Counted from the first letter of the stretch, positions 26,451 through 35,016 are shown. The stretch: 64,000 nucleotides of DNA from Noviherbaspirillum cavernae (GCF_003590875.1 NZ_QYUN01000003.1:558001-622000); one strand, 5' to 3'. The notes: generated by a model from the letters alone, not told the origin. Numbers and translations: made by a program.

Positions 26451-26708
26451 GAAACGGGGGAAAATCGAATTGGTGAGGATTGGTGAGACATTGAGGATTG
26501 TTGAGGAATTTGCGGCTTTGACGATTGGCTTGATATGGTCGGCTTGTTCATCGAACTTTCTGAAATGGAGCGGTACCATCGCGTCATGCCGGCGAGAATC
26601 TGGATCTTGCGATGTTTCCGGCACGACGCCGGGCTTGACCTGTCGTCCGCATGCAAAATCGTGCGGACAGGGTCGGACGACATTCTTGAAAATTCTTTCA
26701 AGGAGGCG

Positions 26709-26737
26709 GGAACCACATTGAAAGCCGGTGCCACCCA
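26709..26737 (+). promoter_or_regulatory. hrp box before the 38-aa gene
   Basis: GGAACC, 16 bases, CCACCCA, a full consensus match. It ends 50 bases before the ATG at 26788. Confidence 0.9.
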
Positions 26738-26787
26738 TGAAGGCACATTCGACGGTGCAACCTTCAACAACTCTTTAGGAGAAAATC

Positions 26788-26904
26788 ATGGCAATTGGCG
26801 CGATTCTTGGCAAAGTGGCTGAACCCGTGTTGGGCGCATTGTTGGGCGGCGCTGGTCAACCGGCGGAGAAAAAGGAAGAAGATCCCAAAGCGATTGGGGG
26901 CTGA
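26788..26904 (+). CDS. HrpL-regulated 38-aa peptide
   Basis: An AGGAG ribosome site 7 bases before the ATG opens a 38-codon frame. The product is MAIGAILGKVAEPVLGALLG followed by a hydrophilic, Lys/Glu-rich tail ending AIGG. The first half would form an amphipathic or membrane-active helix. With a perfect hrp box before it and a hairpin after it (26936-26972), it is a complete small transcription unit. It may be a secreted peptide, a filament subunit or a toxin-like membrane peptide; no family is recognised. Confidence 0.6.
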   Translation: MAIGAILGKVAEPVLGALLGGAGQPAEKKEEDPKAIGG

Positions 26905-27625
26905 TTGCCGGATATTCTCACGGTGATTCACCTTTAGTGAGTGAGCGAGCGTGCGATGCACGCTCACTCACTATTCGAGCGATCGGTTGGACAGGGCAAT
27001 CGCGATCTGCGATTCACGCACGTCATCTCAAATTTCAAGGCGCTGATCCGGCGCGATAGCGGCAAACCGAACTTCATCTGGCAGCAATGCCTTGCCGAAA
27101 TGGCATCCTCCGATTCGACAGACATGCGAACCCTGGTCAGCCGGTTGCGCCATTCGTCAATCGAACTACCAACCCTGCCGATAGGGATTTTCCGAAGCGT
27201 CATCAAAAACCCCGGCGGCGCGCCAGTGCCCATGCTGTTCCTGCGCAGGCCAATGTGATGATTTCATCGTGCCCTGCATATTTCGCAAGGCATGATTTGC
27301 GCCCCGCGAATCCGGTGCCGGTTCAGGGCGGTAGCGGCGCCATGATCGCCGTCGCACGCATTGGTGCGCACGGCGCACCCTCCATAAATCCATGTAGATG
27401 TGCATCGGGGCACGTACCTCGCGCGTAGGCTAGCCGCCTGGGCACAGCCGACCACCCTGCGCAATTCTGCCGTGGAGAACATCGATTTGCCGAATCAGGC
27501 CGCGCGGGTACATACCCGGGTAGAGTGGGCATCCATGCCCACTCCGCTCCCGGTCAAGCCAATGTGACGATTGCATTTTCCGTTTCATCGGAACGACAAT
27601 CAGCGCATCACGAATCCAGCAAATC
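26905..27625. repeat. Gene-poor stretch with palindromes and dispersed repeats
   Basis: A strong hairpin at 26936-26972 (AGTGAGTGAG arm) follows the 38-residue gene. Further on are the palindrome GGTGCGCACGGCGCACC (about 27363-27379, also at 32760-32776), a GGGCATCCATGCCC palindrome near 27528 and two copies of GCCAATGTGAYGATT (about 27249 and 27559). No convincing gene was found on either strand. Confidence 0.5.
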
Positions 27626-28855
27626 TCAAGAACGTCCCTGTTTCCCGATCCATTTTTCGATGTCCCCGAAAGACAGCTTGCCGTCATGTCCACCAGTGGC
27701 GGCAGACTCGAGCCTCGCAAAGAATCCGCCGCCGTTTTCCATGATCTTTTCCGCGGCCTTGCGGACGTTGTCGGAGACGCGGATTCTCGTCCCGTCCGCC
27801 TTGGTCAGATAACCTGTCTCCGCGATCTCTTCCATCTGCTCCACCGAGAGCGTGGCGCAACCGGCCTCTGTTTTCATGAAGTCGAGCATGGCGCTGGCCG
27901 CCTTCTTTCTGGAGAGCGGAGGGTGGATGTCTTCGTCATGCGCATCGTCGATGCATGGTTGATGGCCGGAGAGCTTTCCCTTCTCGCGCGCGACGTTGAT
28001 GTCGCTCATGGAAAGCTTTCCATCGTGCTGGCCATTCTTGATCGACTCGATTCGCGCAAACAGCGCGCCGCCGTTGGCCATGAACGCCTGTGCCGCAGCG
28101 CGTTCCTTTGCCGATATCTGGACGAGCGAGCCGTCCGGCTTCTTCAGATAGCCCGTGTCCGCCATCAGCTGCATCTGCTCAACGGTGAGCATGCCGCCCC
28201 CCAGATGGTGCTTCTGGAGATTCTGAATCGTCTTGGCAGCGCTCTTTTCGGAAGGGCGAAGATCGTCCCAGCACGCCGGAAGCGAATGAAGCTCGCAGGT
28301 CGGCAGCGAAAACAGCGATTCATAGCTGAATTCATTGCATTCGTTCGACAGCAGGTGTTTCTTCTTCGCGCAATCGATGTCGCCGACCGAGAGCAGGCCG
28401 TCATGCTTGCCGTTGCCGGCGGATTCGACCCGCGCGAACAGTTCGCCGCCATTGGCCATGAACGCCTGCGCGGCGCGTTGCACCTTCTCGGAAACCTTGA
28501 TGCGTGTGCCGTCGTTTTTGGTCAGATTGCCGGTGTCGGCCATCTCCTTCATCTGCTCGACAGAGATCTTTGCGTTGCCCAGCTCCTTCTTCTGGAAGCT
28601 CTTGATGGTGTTGGCGGCGCCCTTTTCCGATGGCAGCGCCTCGCCGTGCTCCTCCATCAGCGCGTCCTTGAGCCATGTTTTCAATGCCTTCGGAAGGCAC
28701 AAATCATCGATCATTTTCATCAGTGATTTGAGTGAATTTTCCTCCTTTGGGTGAAAAGACGGTGTCTGGAAGAACATCAACGATGAGAAGTTCTTCATGT
28801 ATTCCTTGCAGTCCAGAAATCCGGACCCAAACAGTTGCTTGATGTCGATGTTCAT
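27626..28855 (-). CDS. HrpL-regulated triple-repeat protein, translocator/effector candidate
   Basis: 409 residues from the ATG at 28855 (AAGG upstream). After a 75-residue N-terminus come three approximately 90-residue repeats (about 77-166, 202-291, 316-404). Each holds SVEQMKEMADTGNLTK-like, AAQAFMANGGELFARVES-like and HDGLLSVGDI-like segments. The last segment has the Asp-Gly spacing of an EF-hand-like loop. Repeats of this style occur in the NolX/HrpF/HrpK translocator group, which I suggest as the nearest relatives; calcium binding is not shown. It has its own perfect hrp box (28953-28980) and no signal peptide. Confidence 0.7.
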   Translation of the reverse strand: MNIDIKQLFGSGFLDCKEYMKNFSSLMFFQTPSFHPKEENSLKSLMKMIDDLCLPKALKTWLKDALMEEHGEALPSEKGAANTIKSFQKKELGNAKISVEQMKEMADTGNLTKNDGTRIKVSEKVQRAAQAFMANGGELFARVESAGNGKHDGLLSVGDIDCAKKKHLLSNECNEFSYESLFSLPTCELHSLPACWDDLRPSEKSAAKTIQNLQKHHLGGGMLTVEQMQLMADTGYLKKPDGSLVQISAKERAAAQAFMANGGALFARIESIKNGQHDGKLSMSDINVAREKGKLSGHQPCIDDAHDEDIHPPLSRKKAASAMLDFMKTEAGCATLSVEQMEEIAETGYLTKADGTRIRVSDNVRKAAEKIMENGGGFFARLESAATGGHDGKLSFGDIEKWIGKQGRS

Positions 28856-28952
28856 GTTCGTGCCTTCATATGCGGGTTGATGTTGATGAAGCCGGTTCAC
28901 TGGAAGGCATGAACGACAAATCCCGCCCCGCAGCATTTCACCGGTATGCGCA

Positions 28953-28980
28953 TGTGTGGCAGACGGGCTGCACTAGTTCC
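28953..28980 (-). promoter_or_regulatory. hrp box of the triple-repeat gene
   Basis: Minus strand GGAACT, 15 bases, CCACACA, ending 97 bases before the ATG at 28855. Confidence 0.9.
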
Positions 28981-29080
28981 TGTCTGGCTGGTGAAAACTT
29001 GTGCCGAACAAATGTTGTTCAGTCCAGGGTGATCGCCATTCCGGAGTGCGGACGAATGACTATCCCTTCGTTTTCTGGAT

Positions 29081-29109
29081 GGAGCCAATCCCCCCATGTG
29101 CATCACACA
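29081..29109 (+). promoter_or_regulatory. Imperfect hrp box
   Basis: GGAGCC, 16 bases, TCACACA: one mismatch in each element. It lies 83 bases before the 103-residue ORF at 29192 and is divergent from the hrp box at 28953-28980. Confidence 0.5.
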
Positions 29110-29191
29110 TTGACGTAGTGCTTTGACAAACGCCGACCCAGCTTGATTGATAAAGCCGCCGCTATTGAACTCCAATTGAAAGAAACAGATC

Positions 29192-29503
29192 GTGTCAATT
29201 CCCGTAAAAGAGACATCGCCGACCGGCATTGAATACGGCGGTGAGAATTTCACATCTACGAAAGACGTGAACGACAACATAAACAGGAGGTATGTCAATA
29301 ACGAATTAAAGGAACTGGAACCCGGCAAACAATTTGGGGATTTATTCGATCCCAAGAGCGGCTTTATCTACACATATGACGACGGAAGATGGAATATTGC
29401 GGGCAAAAATGATAGTGGTTTAGACTCTACGGACCCGGCATTTGACGATCAGACAACGTGGTATGACGACGATAAATACGACGAGCAAAACGGAATCCTT
29501 TGA
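29192..29503 (+). CDS. Small acidic protein, effector candidate
   Basis: 103 residues from a GTG (GAAAGAAACAGATC before it). The product begins MSIPVKETSPTGIEYGGENF and is very acidic, with a C-terminal Asp-rich tail (TTWYDDDKYDEQNGIL). Base composition is clearly more AT-rich than its neighbours. Preceded by an imperfect hrp box. No family is recognised. The N-terminus (Ser/Thr/Pro, no acidic residue in the first five) fits a type III secretion signal loosely. Confidence 0.5.
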   Translation: MSIPVKETSPTGIEYGGENFTSTKDVNDNINRRYVNNELKELEPGKQFGDLFDPKSGFIYTYDDGRWNIAGKNDSGLDSTDPAFDDQTTWYDDDKYDEQNGIL

Positions 29504-29842
29504 CTCGTGGCCCTTTGAACATCTCTCTGTCATCTGTCAATGCATCGCGCATTGACAGATGATTGGCAACGAAGTTTGCAATTCTTGGGAGAGAGATTGT
29601 TGTTTCCACCTCGCGCCATCGAGGGGCCGCAGGATTCTCCTGCAAGCTCACACCATTTGTGGATGGAGCACGCGCCGTCCGAATTTCCTGCTTCATCTCG
29701 CACTGGAATGACGATTCACTTATGAAGATGTCAACCGGTTTTCAAATTCCTCAATAACAATCGAGGCACCTTGGCCAATGCACCGGCCGCCAGATTACGG
29801 TGCTGATGACACTGGCTTCCTCCCTTTCCAGACAATATGCAG
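29504..29842. other. Intergenic, no supported gene
   Basis: Short overlapping frames on both strands, none with a good start or a recognisable product. A small inverted repeat (CATCTGTCAATGC / GCATTGACAGATG, about 29530-29561) may end the preceding transcript. Confidence 0.45.
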
Positions 29843-29871
29843 GGAACTCAATCAGGTCATGCCGCCACATA
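29843..29871 (+). promoter_or_regulatory. hrp box before the 80-aa gene
   Basis: GGAACT, 16 bases, CCACATA, 85 bases before the ATG at 29957. Confidence 0.8.
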
Positions 29872-29956
29872 TGGGCAACGACCGACTGCATGGTGTTCTG
29901 CCTCGCATATGCAACCAGCCCTGGCAGCGCGCCGCAGGATATTGGGGAGGATGGAC

Positions 29957-30199
29957 ATGAAACCACTGCATAACGCCGCCATCGAGCGTCCTGAAAGCCT
30001 GTTCAATGTGGAGTTGGTGATGTTCGGGTCGCTCACCAGAGCCGCGGCGGTCCGCACGATTCGGGTCATGGCGCAAACCAAAGACGGCGCCCGGAAGATC
30101 TGCAAGGCGTACTACCGACGCGCCGAAGTGAGAAATGCAACAAGAGCGACCGCCGTTAGTGGCATGACGGATTTGTTTTCTGCAGTCGTCCATCCCTGA
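29957..30199 (+). CDS. Small HrpL-regulated protein (80 aa)
   Basis: GGGGAGG six bases before the ATG, and an hrp box 85 bases upstream. The product begins MKPLHNAAIERPESLFNVEL and is basic in its second half (KDGARKICKAYYRRAEVRNA). No signal peptide or membrane helix. Family not recognised. It lies just upstream of the hrp box of sctW and may encode a secreted protein or chaperone. Confidence 0.55.
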   Translation: MKPLHNAAIERPESLFNVELVMFGSLTRAAAVRTIRVMAQTKDGARKICKAYYRRAEVRNATRATAVSGMTDLFSAVVHP

Positions 30200-30218
30200 T
30201 GGACGCTACAGCCGCGAT

Positions 30219-30247
30219 GGAACCAAGACTTTTGATGTGACCACGGA
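30219..30247 (+). promoter_or_regulatory. hrp box of the sctW-sctV operon
   Basis: GGAACC, 16 bases, CCACGGA, a full match. It ends only six bases before the first in-frame ATG of sctW (30254). Confidence 0.9.
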
Positions 30248-30253
30248 TCGACT

Positions 30254-31612
30254 ATGCCATCATTTAATACCTACACCACCCGCAGCGCCGCAGTTGTGCC
30301 GGCGAGTCCGGGTCAAGCAACAGCTTCGTCTACGTCATCTCAGATTGCTCCTTCGACCGACAGAAAGGGGAGGGGCTCCAGCACTTACGGACAGGTCCAA
30401 ATAGTTGGACTGGCCATGTTCAACAACCTGGCTGGTGTATCGGAGGAAAGCCAAAATAGCCCGGCAGACAATAGTGGCAAGCCAAGGCTTGCAAGCATAA
30501 GCAAGAAGGCGCATCGATACAGTCCTCATGCAAAGTCGAAGCCCAAGACCAAGGAGAAAAGCGCCGTCAGCACCGCATCGGTTCAGGCGAGTACGGATGA
30601 GGAAGATGTGGAGCTTTTGCATGTTGCGGTTTCAAGTGCACTGAACGTGTGGCGTAAGAACGGGCTGTATTCGTTCCAATCGCTGTTGAGCACGAAATAC
30701 GAGGATCCATTGGAGCGCTATGCGTTGCTGCACAATGCCTTGATCGAAGTTGGGCGGGAAGAAAAACGGACTACTGAAGTTGATTTTCTGGAACGCAGCA
30801 TCAGATCGATGAAGGCAGATCTCTTCATGAAAAATGGTGCTGCTTTGCGTAATGGCCTGGCCGGCAAGGAGGCAATGCAGTCTCTCATGACCACGCTTGG
30901 CGCCAATTCAGGCATTCCGCCTGCATCGTTGCCGGAGCTGCGTTGCGTGTACGGGGCGAAAGGAATCGGGAAGTTTGATGCGCCGCTGACGCCGTTCAGG
31001 ATGGCGACCATCCTGCATCAGAAGTTTGGCGCCGCGAATTTCAGCGGTGCGCTGAGCGAACTACGCGCGAAGATGGCGACCGATCTTCTGCCCGATTTGC
31101 GTCGGCCGCAACGGCGGCATCAACCCCCCTATCTCTGGCTGACGCTGGCGGATGCTGCCGCGTTCAATCAGGTGCAATCGAGCTTCGGCATCGCTTGCGA
31201 TTTACGGCGCGATCTGGTCGATAAAGGTCAGGTTCTTCCCAGGGCATCGCATGTCGAGATCGCCATCGTGATTTTGGGTATTGCAGAAAGCGGCAAGGGC
31301 AAGGCGAGTGTTCTGGTGAACCAGATAGTCGATACACGTCACATGGACGATCTGCAGAAAGCGAAAGTGGCCGGCATTGTGTCGGCTTCGGTAAGGCGGC
31401 TGCCAGTCACCATGTGGCCGGCAGACAAAATGGCGCAACGACTGGATCTGATCGATGAGTTGGACGCGATGGTCATGGATGGTCACAGAGGCATATCGCC
31501 GTCGCAGGTGAAAATGGAGAGCCGCGAGAAGGAGTGGAGCGAGAAATGGGCCCGCCAGTTGAGCGACGCGCAAAAAGCAGCCCCCGTGTCATTCGCCGCT
31601 CCGGCGGCCTGA
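30254..31612 (+). CDS. sctW: T3SS gatekeeper SctW (HrpJ/YopN-like)
   Basis: 452 residues from the ATG at 30254. That ATG lies so close to the hrp box that the message would have almost no leader; the next ATG at 30413 (399 residues) is the other possibility. A disordered Ser/Thr/Lys-rich N-terminus is followed by the helical YopN/HrpJ region (about 115-270) and a TyeA-like C-terminal domain (about 290-430), so YopN and TyeA are fused as in HrpJ. It controls the switch from translocator to effector export. First gene of the operon leading to sctV. Confidence 0.82.
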   Translation: MPSFNTYTTRSAAVVPASPGQATASSTSSQIAPSTDRKGRGSSTYGQVQIVGLAMFNNLAGVSEESQNSPADNSGKPRLASISKKAHRYSPHAKSKPKTKEKSAVSTASVQASTDEEDVELLHVAVSSALNVWRKNGLYSFQSLLSTKYEDPLERYALLHNALIEVGREEKRTTEVDFLERSIRSMKADLFMKNGAALRNGLAGKEAMQSLMTTLGANSGIPPASLPELRCVYGAKGIGKFDAPLTPFRMATILHQKFGAANFSGALSELRAKMATDLLPDLRRPQRRHQPPYLWLTLADAAAFNQVQSSFGIACDLRRDLVDKGQVLPRASHVEIAIVILGIAESGKGKASVLVNQIVDTRHMDDLQKAKVAGIVSASVRRLPVTMWPADKMAQRLDLIDELDAMVMDGHRGISPSQVKMESREKEWSEKWARQLSDAQKAAPVSFAAPAA

Positions 31613-31659
31613 GCGCAACCCCCGCAACCTGAACCGGCAACAGTCATAGCAGTGGAGAG

Positions 31660-32007
31660 ATGATGGACGAACTGGAGATATTGGCGAACTTGTGCATGAT
31701 CGCTCGCATCGAGCAAGCGGTAGCCAAGCAACAGCTGGATGAAGGCATGCAGATGCTGGTGTATCCGATGCAAAGAGGGATGCTGGTGGGGTTGGGTTTC
31801 GAGGGTAACGAAGCGCACCGCGTGCACGCACAGGAGGTCGTCCGCAAGCGCTCCGAGAATATCGAACAACTCGGCGCGTGGTTGCCGGCGATGTTTTCGG
31901 ACGAAGGGATGTATATCGTCAGGCGTTTTGACCACATGCCGGACGTCGGCGAATCCCTGCCGCTGTCGGAGGAAGAATTGATGGCTGCCAAGGAGTTGCT
32001 GTCGTGA
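31660..32007 (+). CDS. Small T3SS protein between sctW and sctV (SycN-position)
   Basis: 115 residues, ATG preceded by GGAGAG. It is acidic and has the helix-strand-helix look of a small chaperone (MLVYPMQRGMLVGLGFEG). In the Yersinia/Pseudomonas Ysc operons the order is yopN-tyeA-sycN-yscX-yscY-yscV; here three small genes separate sctW from sctV, and this one holds the sycN place. The similarity is positional. It overlaps the next gene by four bases. Confidence 0.55.
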   Translation: MMDELEILANLCMIARIEQAVAKQQLDEGMQMLVYPMQRGMLVGLGFEGNEAHRVHAQEVVRKRSENIEQLGAWLPAMFSDEGMYIVRRFDHMPDVGESLPLSEEELMAAKELLS

Positions 32008-32438
32008 GCGTCTCTTCCGTTTCTCGCGTTGGCCGTAACGGTTACGGCGCCGATGTCGGCGAAATACATACCGCCGACGGAGTCGATCTCCCCCAGCCGA
32101 TACTGCGGGAATTGCTGTCTCCCGAACAGCAGGCGCTGTCACTGCCGCAACGCGACACCACCTCGATCGCGCTTGCACCGCTGACCCGCTTCCTCGGCCC
32201 GGCGCTGACGGTGGCCAATCCCGTCTGGACGGGCGACCCAGTTCCGCGCATGCGGGCCTTGCAAAAAATTCTCATCGAACACGCACTCGCATTGCCCGAA
32301 GCCGAACGGCCGGAATGTCTTGCCGCGATTTCCGTCATTGATCGTAACGTGCAATTGCGCCTGCGTTTGCAGCAGATGTACATGAGCGATGCCGACATGA
32401 ACACCCAATCCGAAAAACCGGAAGGAGCGGCCGCATGA
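32004..32438 (+). CDS. SctX-like (YscX-like) protein candidate
   Basis: 144 residues from a GTG overlapping the previous stop. A disordered N-terminus with a Val-Asp-Leu-Pro segment is followed by WTGDPVPRMRALQKILIEHA and a Leu-rich helical end (DRNVQLRLRLQQM). YscX, an early export substrate, has the same size class and plan: disordered N-terminus, W-x-x-P, then two helices with L-x-x-L repeats. It overlaps the next gene by four bases. The assignment is tentative and rests on order plus this pattern. Confidence 0.45.
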   Translation: MSVSSVSRVGRNGYGADVGEIHTADGVDLPQPILRELLSPEQQALSLPQRDTTSIALAPLTRFLGPALTVANPVWTGDPVPRMRALQKILIEHALALPEAERPECLAAISVIDRNVQLRLRLQQMYMSDADMNTQSEKPEGAAA

Positions 32439-32731
32439 GACGGAAAATCGTGCGCGAAACGGAGTCGCGCGAGCTGATCATCGCCATCGGCCTGGTCTGG
32501 GGACACCTGAATGCATCTCAGTTCGAAGAAGCCTGGCAACTGGCGAAAGCCTGTCTGCGCATCTGGCCGGAAGACCGGCGTCTGGCAATGATGTGCGCCT
32601 ATGCGGCGGTCGAATTGCTCGAACCGCTCGATGACAGGATGCGCGTGCTCCTGAGCCAGGGCGGATGTTCGGAATGGGAAGCATTGGTTCTGCGCCGTGC
32701 CGAAATGCACAATGAAGCGATGGCGGAATGA
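32435..32731 (+). CDS. SctY-like (YscY-like) TPR protein candidate
   Basis: 98 residues. Repeated helix pairs (LVWGHLNASQFEEAWQLAKA and RIWPEDRRLAMMCAYAAVE) form TPR-like units, as in YscY, the partner of YscX and of the export gate protein SctV. It directly precedes sctV as yscY precedes yscV in Ysc systems. The sequence similarity to YscY is my judgement by eye. Confidence 0.5.
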   Translation: MRRKIVRETESRELIIAIGLVWGHLNASQFEEAWQLAKACLRIWPEDRRLAMMCAYAAVELLEPLDDRMRVLLSQGGCSEWEALVLRRAEMHNEAMAE

Positions 32732-32755
32732 CGACGTCTTGACGCCTGCAGTTTG

Positions 32756-32778
32756 CAGGGTGCGCACGGCGCACCCTG
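32756..32778. terminator. Hairpin between the SctY-like gene and sctV
   Basis: CAGGGTGCGC and its complement around ACG, no T-run. The same palindrome core occurs near 27363, so this is a dispersed repeat more than a dedicated terminator; sctV may still be read through it. Confidence 0.45.
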
Positions 32779-32863
32779 GCTGACTGCGACCGTTCGATTG
32801 AAGACGACATGACGGGCCGCCGATTTGCCAGGCAATGAAAACACGGGAGATAAGGAAAAAACA

Positions 32864-34954
32864 ATGAAACTGGACATGGTCATCGCGCTGAACAAATTCG
32901 CGGCGAAAGCGGCGAAGCGCGCAGAATTGTTCGCGGCCGCGGTCGTGATCGCGATCGTCCTCATGCTCGTGCTGCCGATGCCGGTATGGCTGCTCGACAT
33001 CCTGATTGCATGCAACCTGTGCGTCGCCGGCCTGATGGTTGTGGTTTCCATGTACATGCCGGGTCCGACCGCATTCACGACCTTCCCCGCGGTGCTGCTG
33101 ATAACGACCCTGTTCCGCCTTGCGCTGGAAGTGGCGACGACCCGCCTGATCCTGCTCGAAGCGTTTGCCGGTCACATCGTCGAAACCTTCGGCAATTTCG
33201 TGGTGGGCGGCAACCTCGTGGTTGGCCTGGTCGTGTTCCTGATCCTGACGGTAGTGCAGTTCATCGTCATCACCAAGGGCTCGGAACGGGTGTCCGAAGT
33301 GTCGGCGCGCTTTTCGCTGGACGCGATGCCGGGCAAGCAGATGTCGATCGACAGCGACCTGCGGGCCGGGATCCTGACCGCCGAGGAGGCCAAGAAAAAG
33401 CGGGCCGAGCTTGGCAAGGAAAGCCAGTTGCACGGTGCAATGGACGGCGCCATGAAGTTCGTCAAGGGCGACGCCATCGCCGGTCTGATCATCGTGGCGG
33501 TGAACCTCATTGGCGGCATCTCGATCGGCATTCTCCAGCGCGACATGAACGCAGGCGATGCGATGCGCCTGTATTCGATTCTCTCGATCGGCGACGCGCT
33601 CATTGCCCAGATTCCCGCGCTGCTGATCTCGCTGGCCGCCGGCATGATCACCACCCGCATTGCCGACGACGACCACGAAGAGGGCGAAAAGCCCAACATC
33701 GGCCAGGACATCGTGTCCGAACTGTTTGCCGAGCCCAAGGCACTGCTGACCGCATCGGTGATCATGGTGCTGTTCGGCCTGATTCCGGGGATGCCGACGC
33801 TCGTTTTCCTCGTGCTCGCGGCGGCGCTGGCGGTCGGTGGCATGGTGGGAATATTGAAGCCGCTTGCCGACGCGCAAGCGAAGCATCAAGAGGAAGAAGA
33901 CGACAAGAAGAATGCAAAGATCGTCGACCTCACGACCTTCTCCGCCACCAAGCCGTTCATCGTTCGCATGTCCCCGAACATGCAGCTATTCCCGGCGACC
34001 GAAGGGATTGTCAAGGCGATACGTCTGATGCGTAACGCCGTGCTCGAGCAGAAGGGGATCCCTGATCTGCAACCTATCGAATTCGACTTCAAGGAAACGG
34101 TGCCTCTGTCGCGCATCCAGTTCCTGATGTCGGAGGTGCCGCTCGTCGATGTCGAGGTCCGAATCGGCTGGGCCGCCGTGGTGGAGACGACAGAGCGCAT
34201 GACGGAAATGGGTTTTACCGTCGAGGAAGACAGCATCGCCGGCACGCGCCGGCGTCGTGTCTGGGTAAAGATGGAGGAGGAAGAAAAGCTCAAGGAATGC
34301 GGTGTGCGCTACATGCCGTGGGAAGACGTATTTGCCGCCGACGTCGAGGTGGAGATGCTGCGCAACTGCCAGATGTTCGTCGGCGTGCATGAAGTGCAGC
34401 GCTTCACGAAATGGGCGGAACGGCGCTTTCCGGAGCTGGGGAAGGAAATCTCGAAAACCGTCACCCTGCCGCGCCTGACCGAAGTCGTGCAGCGCTTGAC
34501 GCGTGAAGGCGTCGCGTTGCGCAATGCGCGCCTGCTGCTGGAAACGGTGCTGGAATGGGCGCAAAAGGAACGCGACCCCGATGTCGTGGCAGACCACGTC
34601 CGCCTCGCCTTCAAGCGGCAGCTCTGCCACGAGGTCGCGCGCGACGGCCTGATCGAGGTCGTGCTGCTGTCGCCGGAGCTGGAAGACAAGCTGCGCAACG
34701 CCATGCGCCAGACCAGCCAGGGCACCTATCTCGACCTCGATCCGGAAACCGAGCAGGCCATTCTCGACAATCTCGGCACGCTTGCCGGTACCGGCGGCAC
34801 ACCCGCCTTGCCGCCGGTGCTGGTCACGGCAGCCGACATTCGCCGCTCGGTGCGCAAGCTGATCGAAGAGGAATTCTTCTCGGTTCCGGTATTCGCTTTC
34901 CCCGAGCTGACCCAGCATGCGCGGGTGCAACCGGTGGGGATGATCGAGGTGTAA
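32864..34954 (+). CDS. sctV: T3SS export gate protein SctV (HrcV)
   Basis: 696 residues; AAGGA before the ATG. The N-terminal half has the expected membrane helices (from AAAVVIAIVLMLVLPMPVWL) and the conserved cytoplasmic loop GSERVSEVSARFSLDAMPGK. The C-terminal half (from about 350) is the cytoplasmic ring domain that receives chaperone-effector complexes and ends QHARVQPVGMIEV. Very well conserved with the FlhA/LcrD family; complete. Confidence 0.97.
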   Translation: MKLDMVIALNKFAAKAAKRAELFAAAVVIAIVLMLVLPMPVWLLDILIACNLCVAGLMVVVSMYMPGPTAFTTFPAVLLITTLFRLALEVATTRLILLEAFAGHIVETFGNFVVGGNLVVGLVVFLILTVVQFIVITKGSERVSEVSARFSLDAMPGKQMSIDSDLRAGILTAEEAKKKRAELGKESQLHGAMDGAMKFVKGDAIAGLIIVAVNLIGGISIGILQRDMNAGDAMRLYSILSIGDALIAQIPALLISLAAGMITTRIADDDHEEGEKPNIGQDIVSELFAEPKALLTASVIMVLFGLIPGMPTLVFLVLAAALAVGGMVGILKPLADAQAKHQEEEDDKKNAKIVDLTTFSATKPFIVRMSPNMQLFPATEGIVKAIRLMRNAVLEQKGIPDLQPIEFDFKETVPLSRIQFLMSEVPLVDVEVRIGWAAVVETTERMTEMGFTVEEDSIAGTRRRRVWVKMEEEEKLKECGVRYMPWEDVFAADVEVEMLRNCQMFVGVHEVQRFTKWAERRFPELGKEISKTVTLPRLTEVVQRLTREGVALRNARLLLETVLEWAQKERDPDVVADHVRLAFKRQLCHEVARDGLIEVVLLSPELEDKLRNAMRQTSQGTYLDLDPETEQAILDNLGTLAGTGGTPALPPVLVTAADIRRSVRKLIEEEFFSVPVFAFPELTQHARVQPVGMIEV

Positions 34955-35016
34955 AAATGCATTCGGATGTCGCAGCGTTCTCCCAACAGACGGGGGCAAC
35001 AAGCAATCCGAAGAAT

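Larger units (their letters stand above)
25719..26516. repeat. Direct repeat carrying hrpL, copy 2
   Basis: The second copy of the block at 24279-25076. Similarity stops abruptly within GAGGAATTTGCGGC on the right and at GCCCCGCTCG on the left. Confidence 0.9.

Noticed and set aside
26941..27258. 105-codon frame in the gap after the 38-residue gene
   Set aside because: It begins inside a hairpin, has no ribosome site and no recognisable product.
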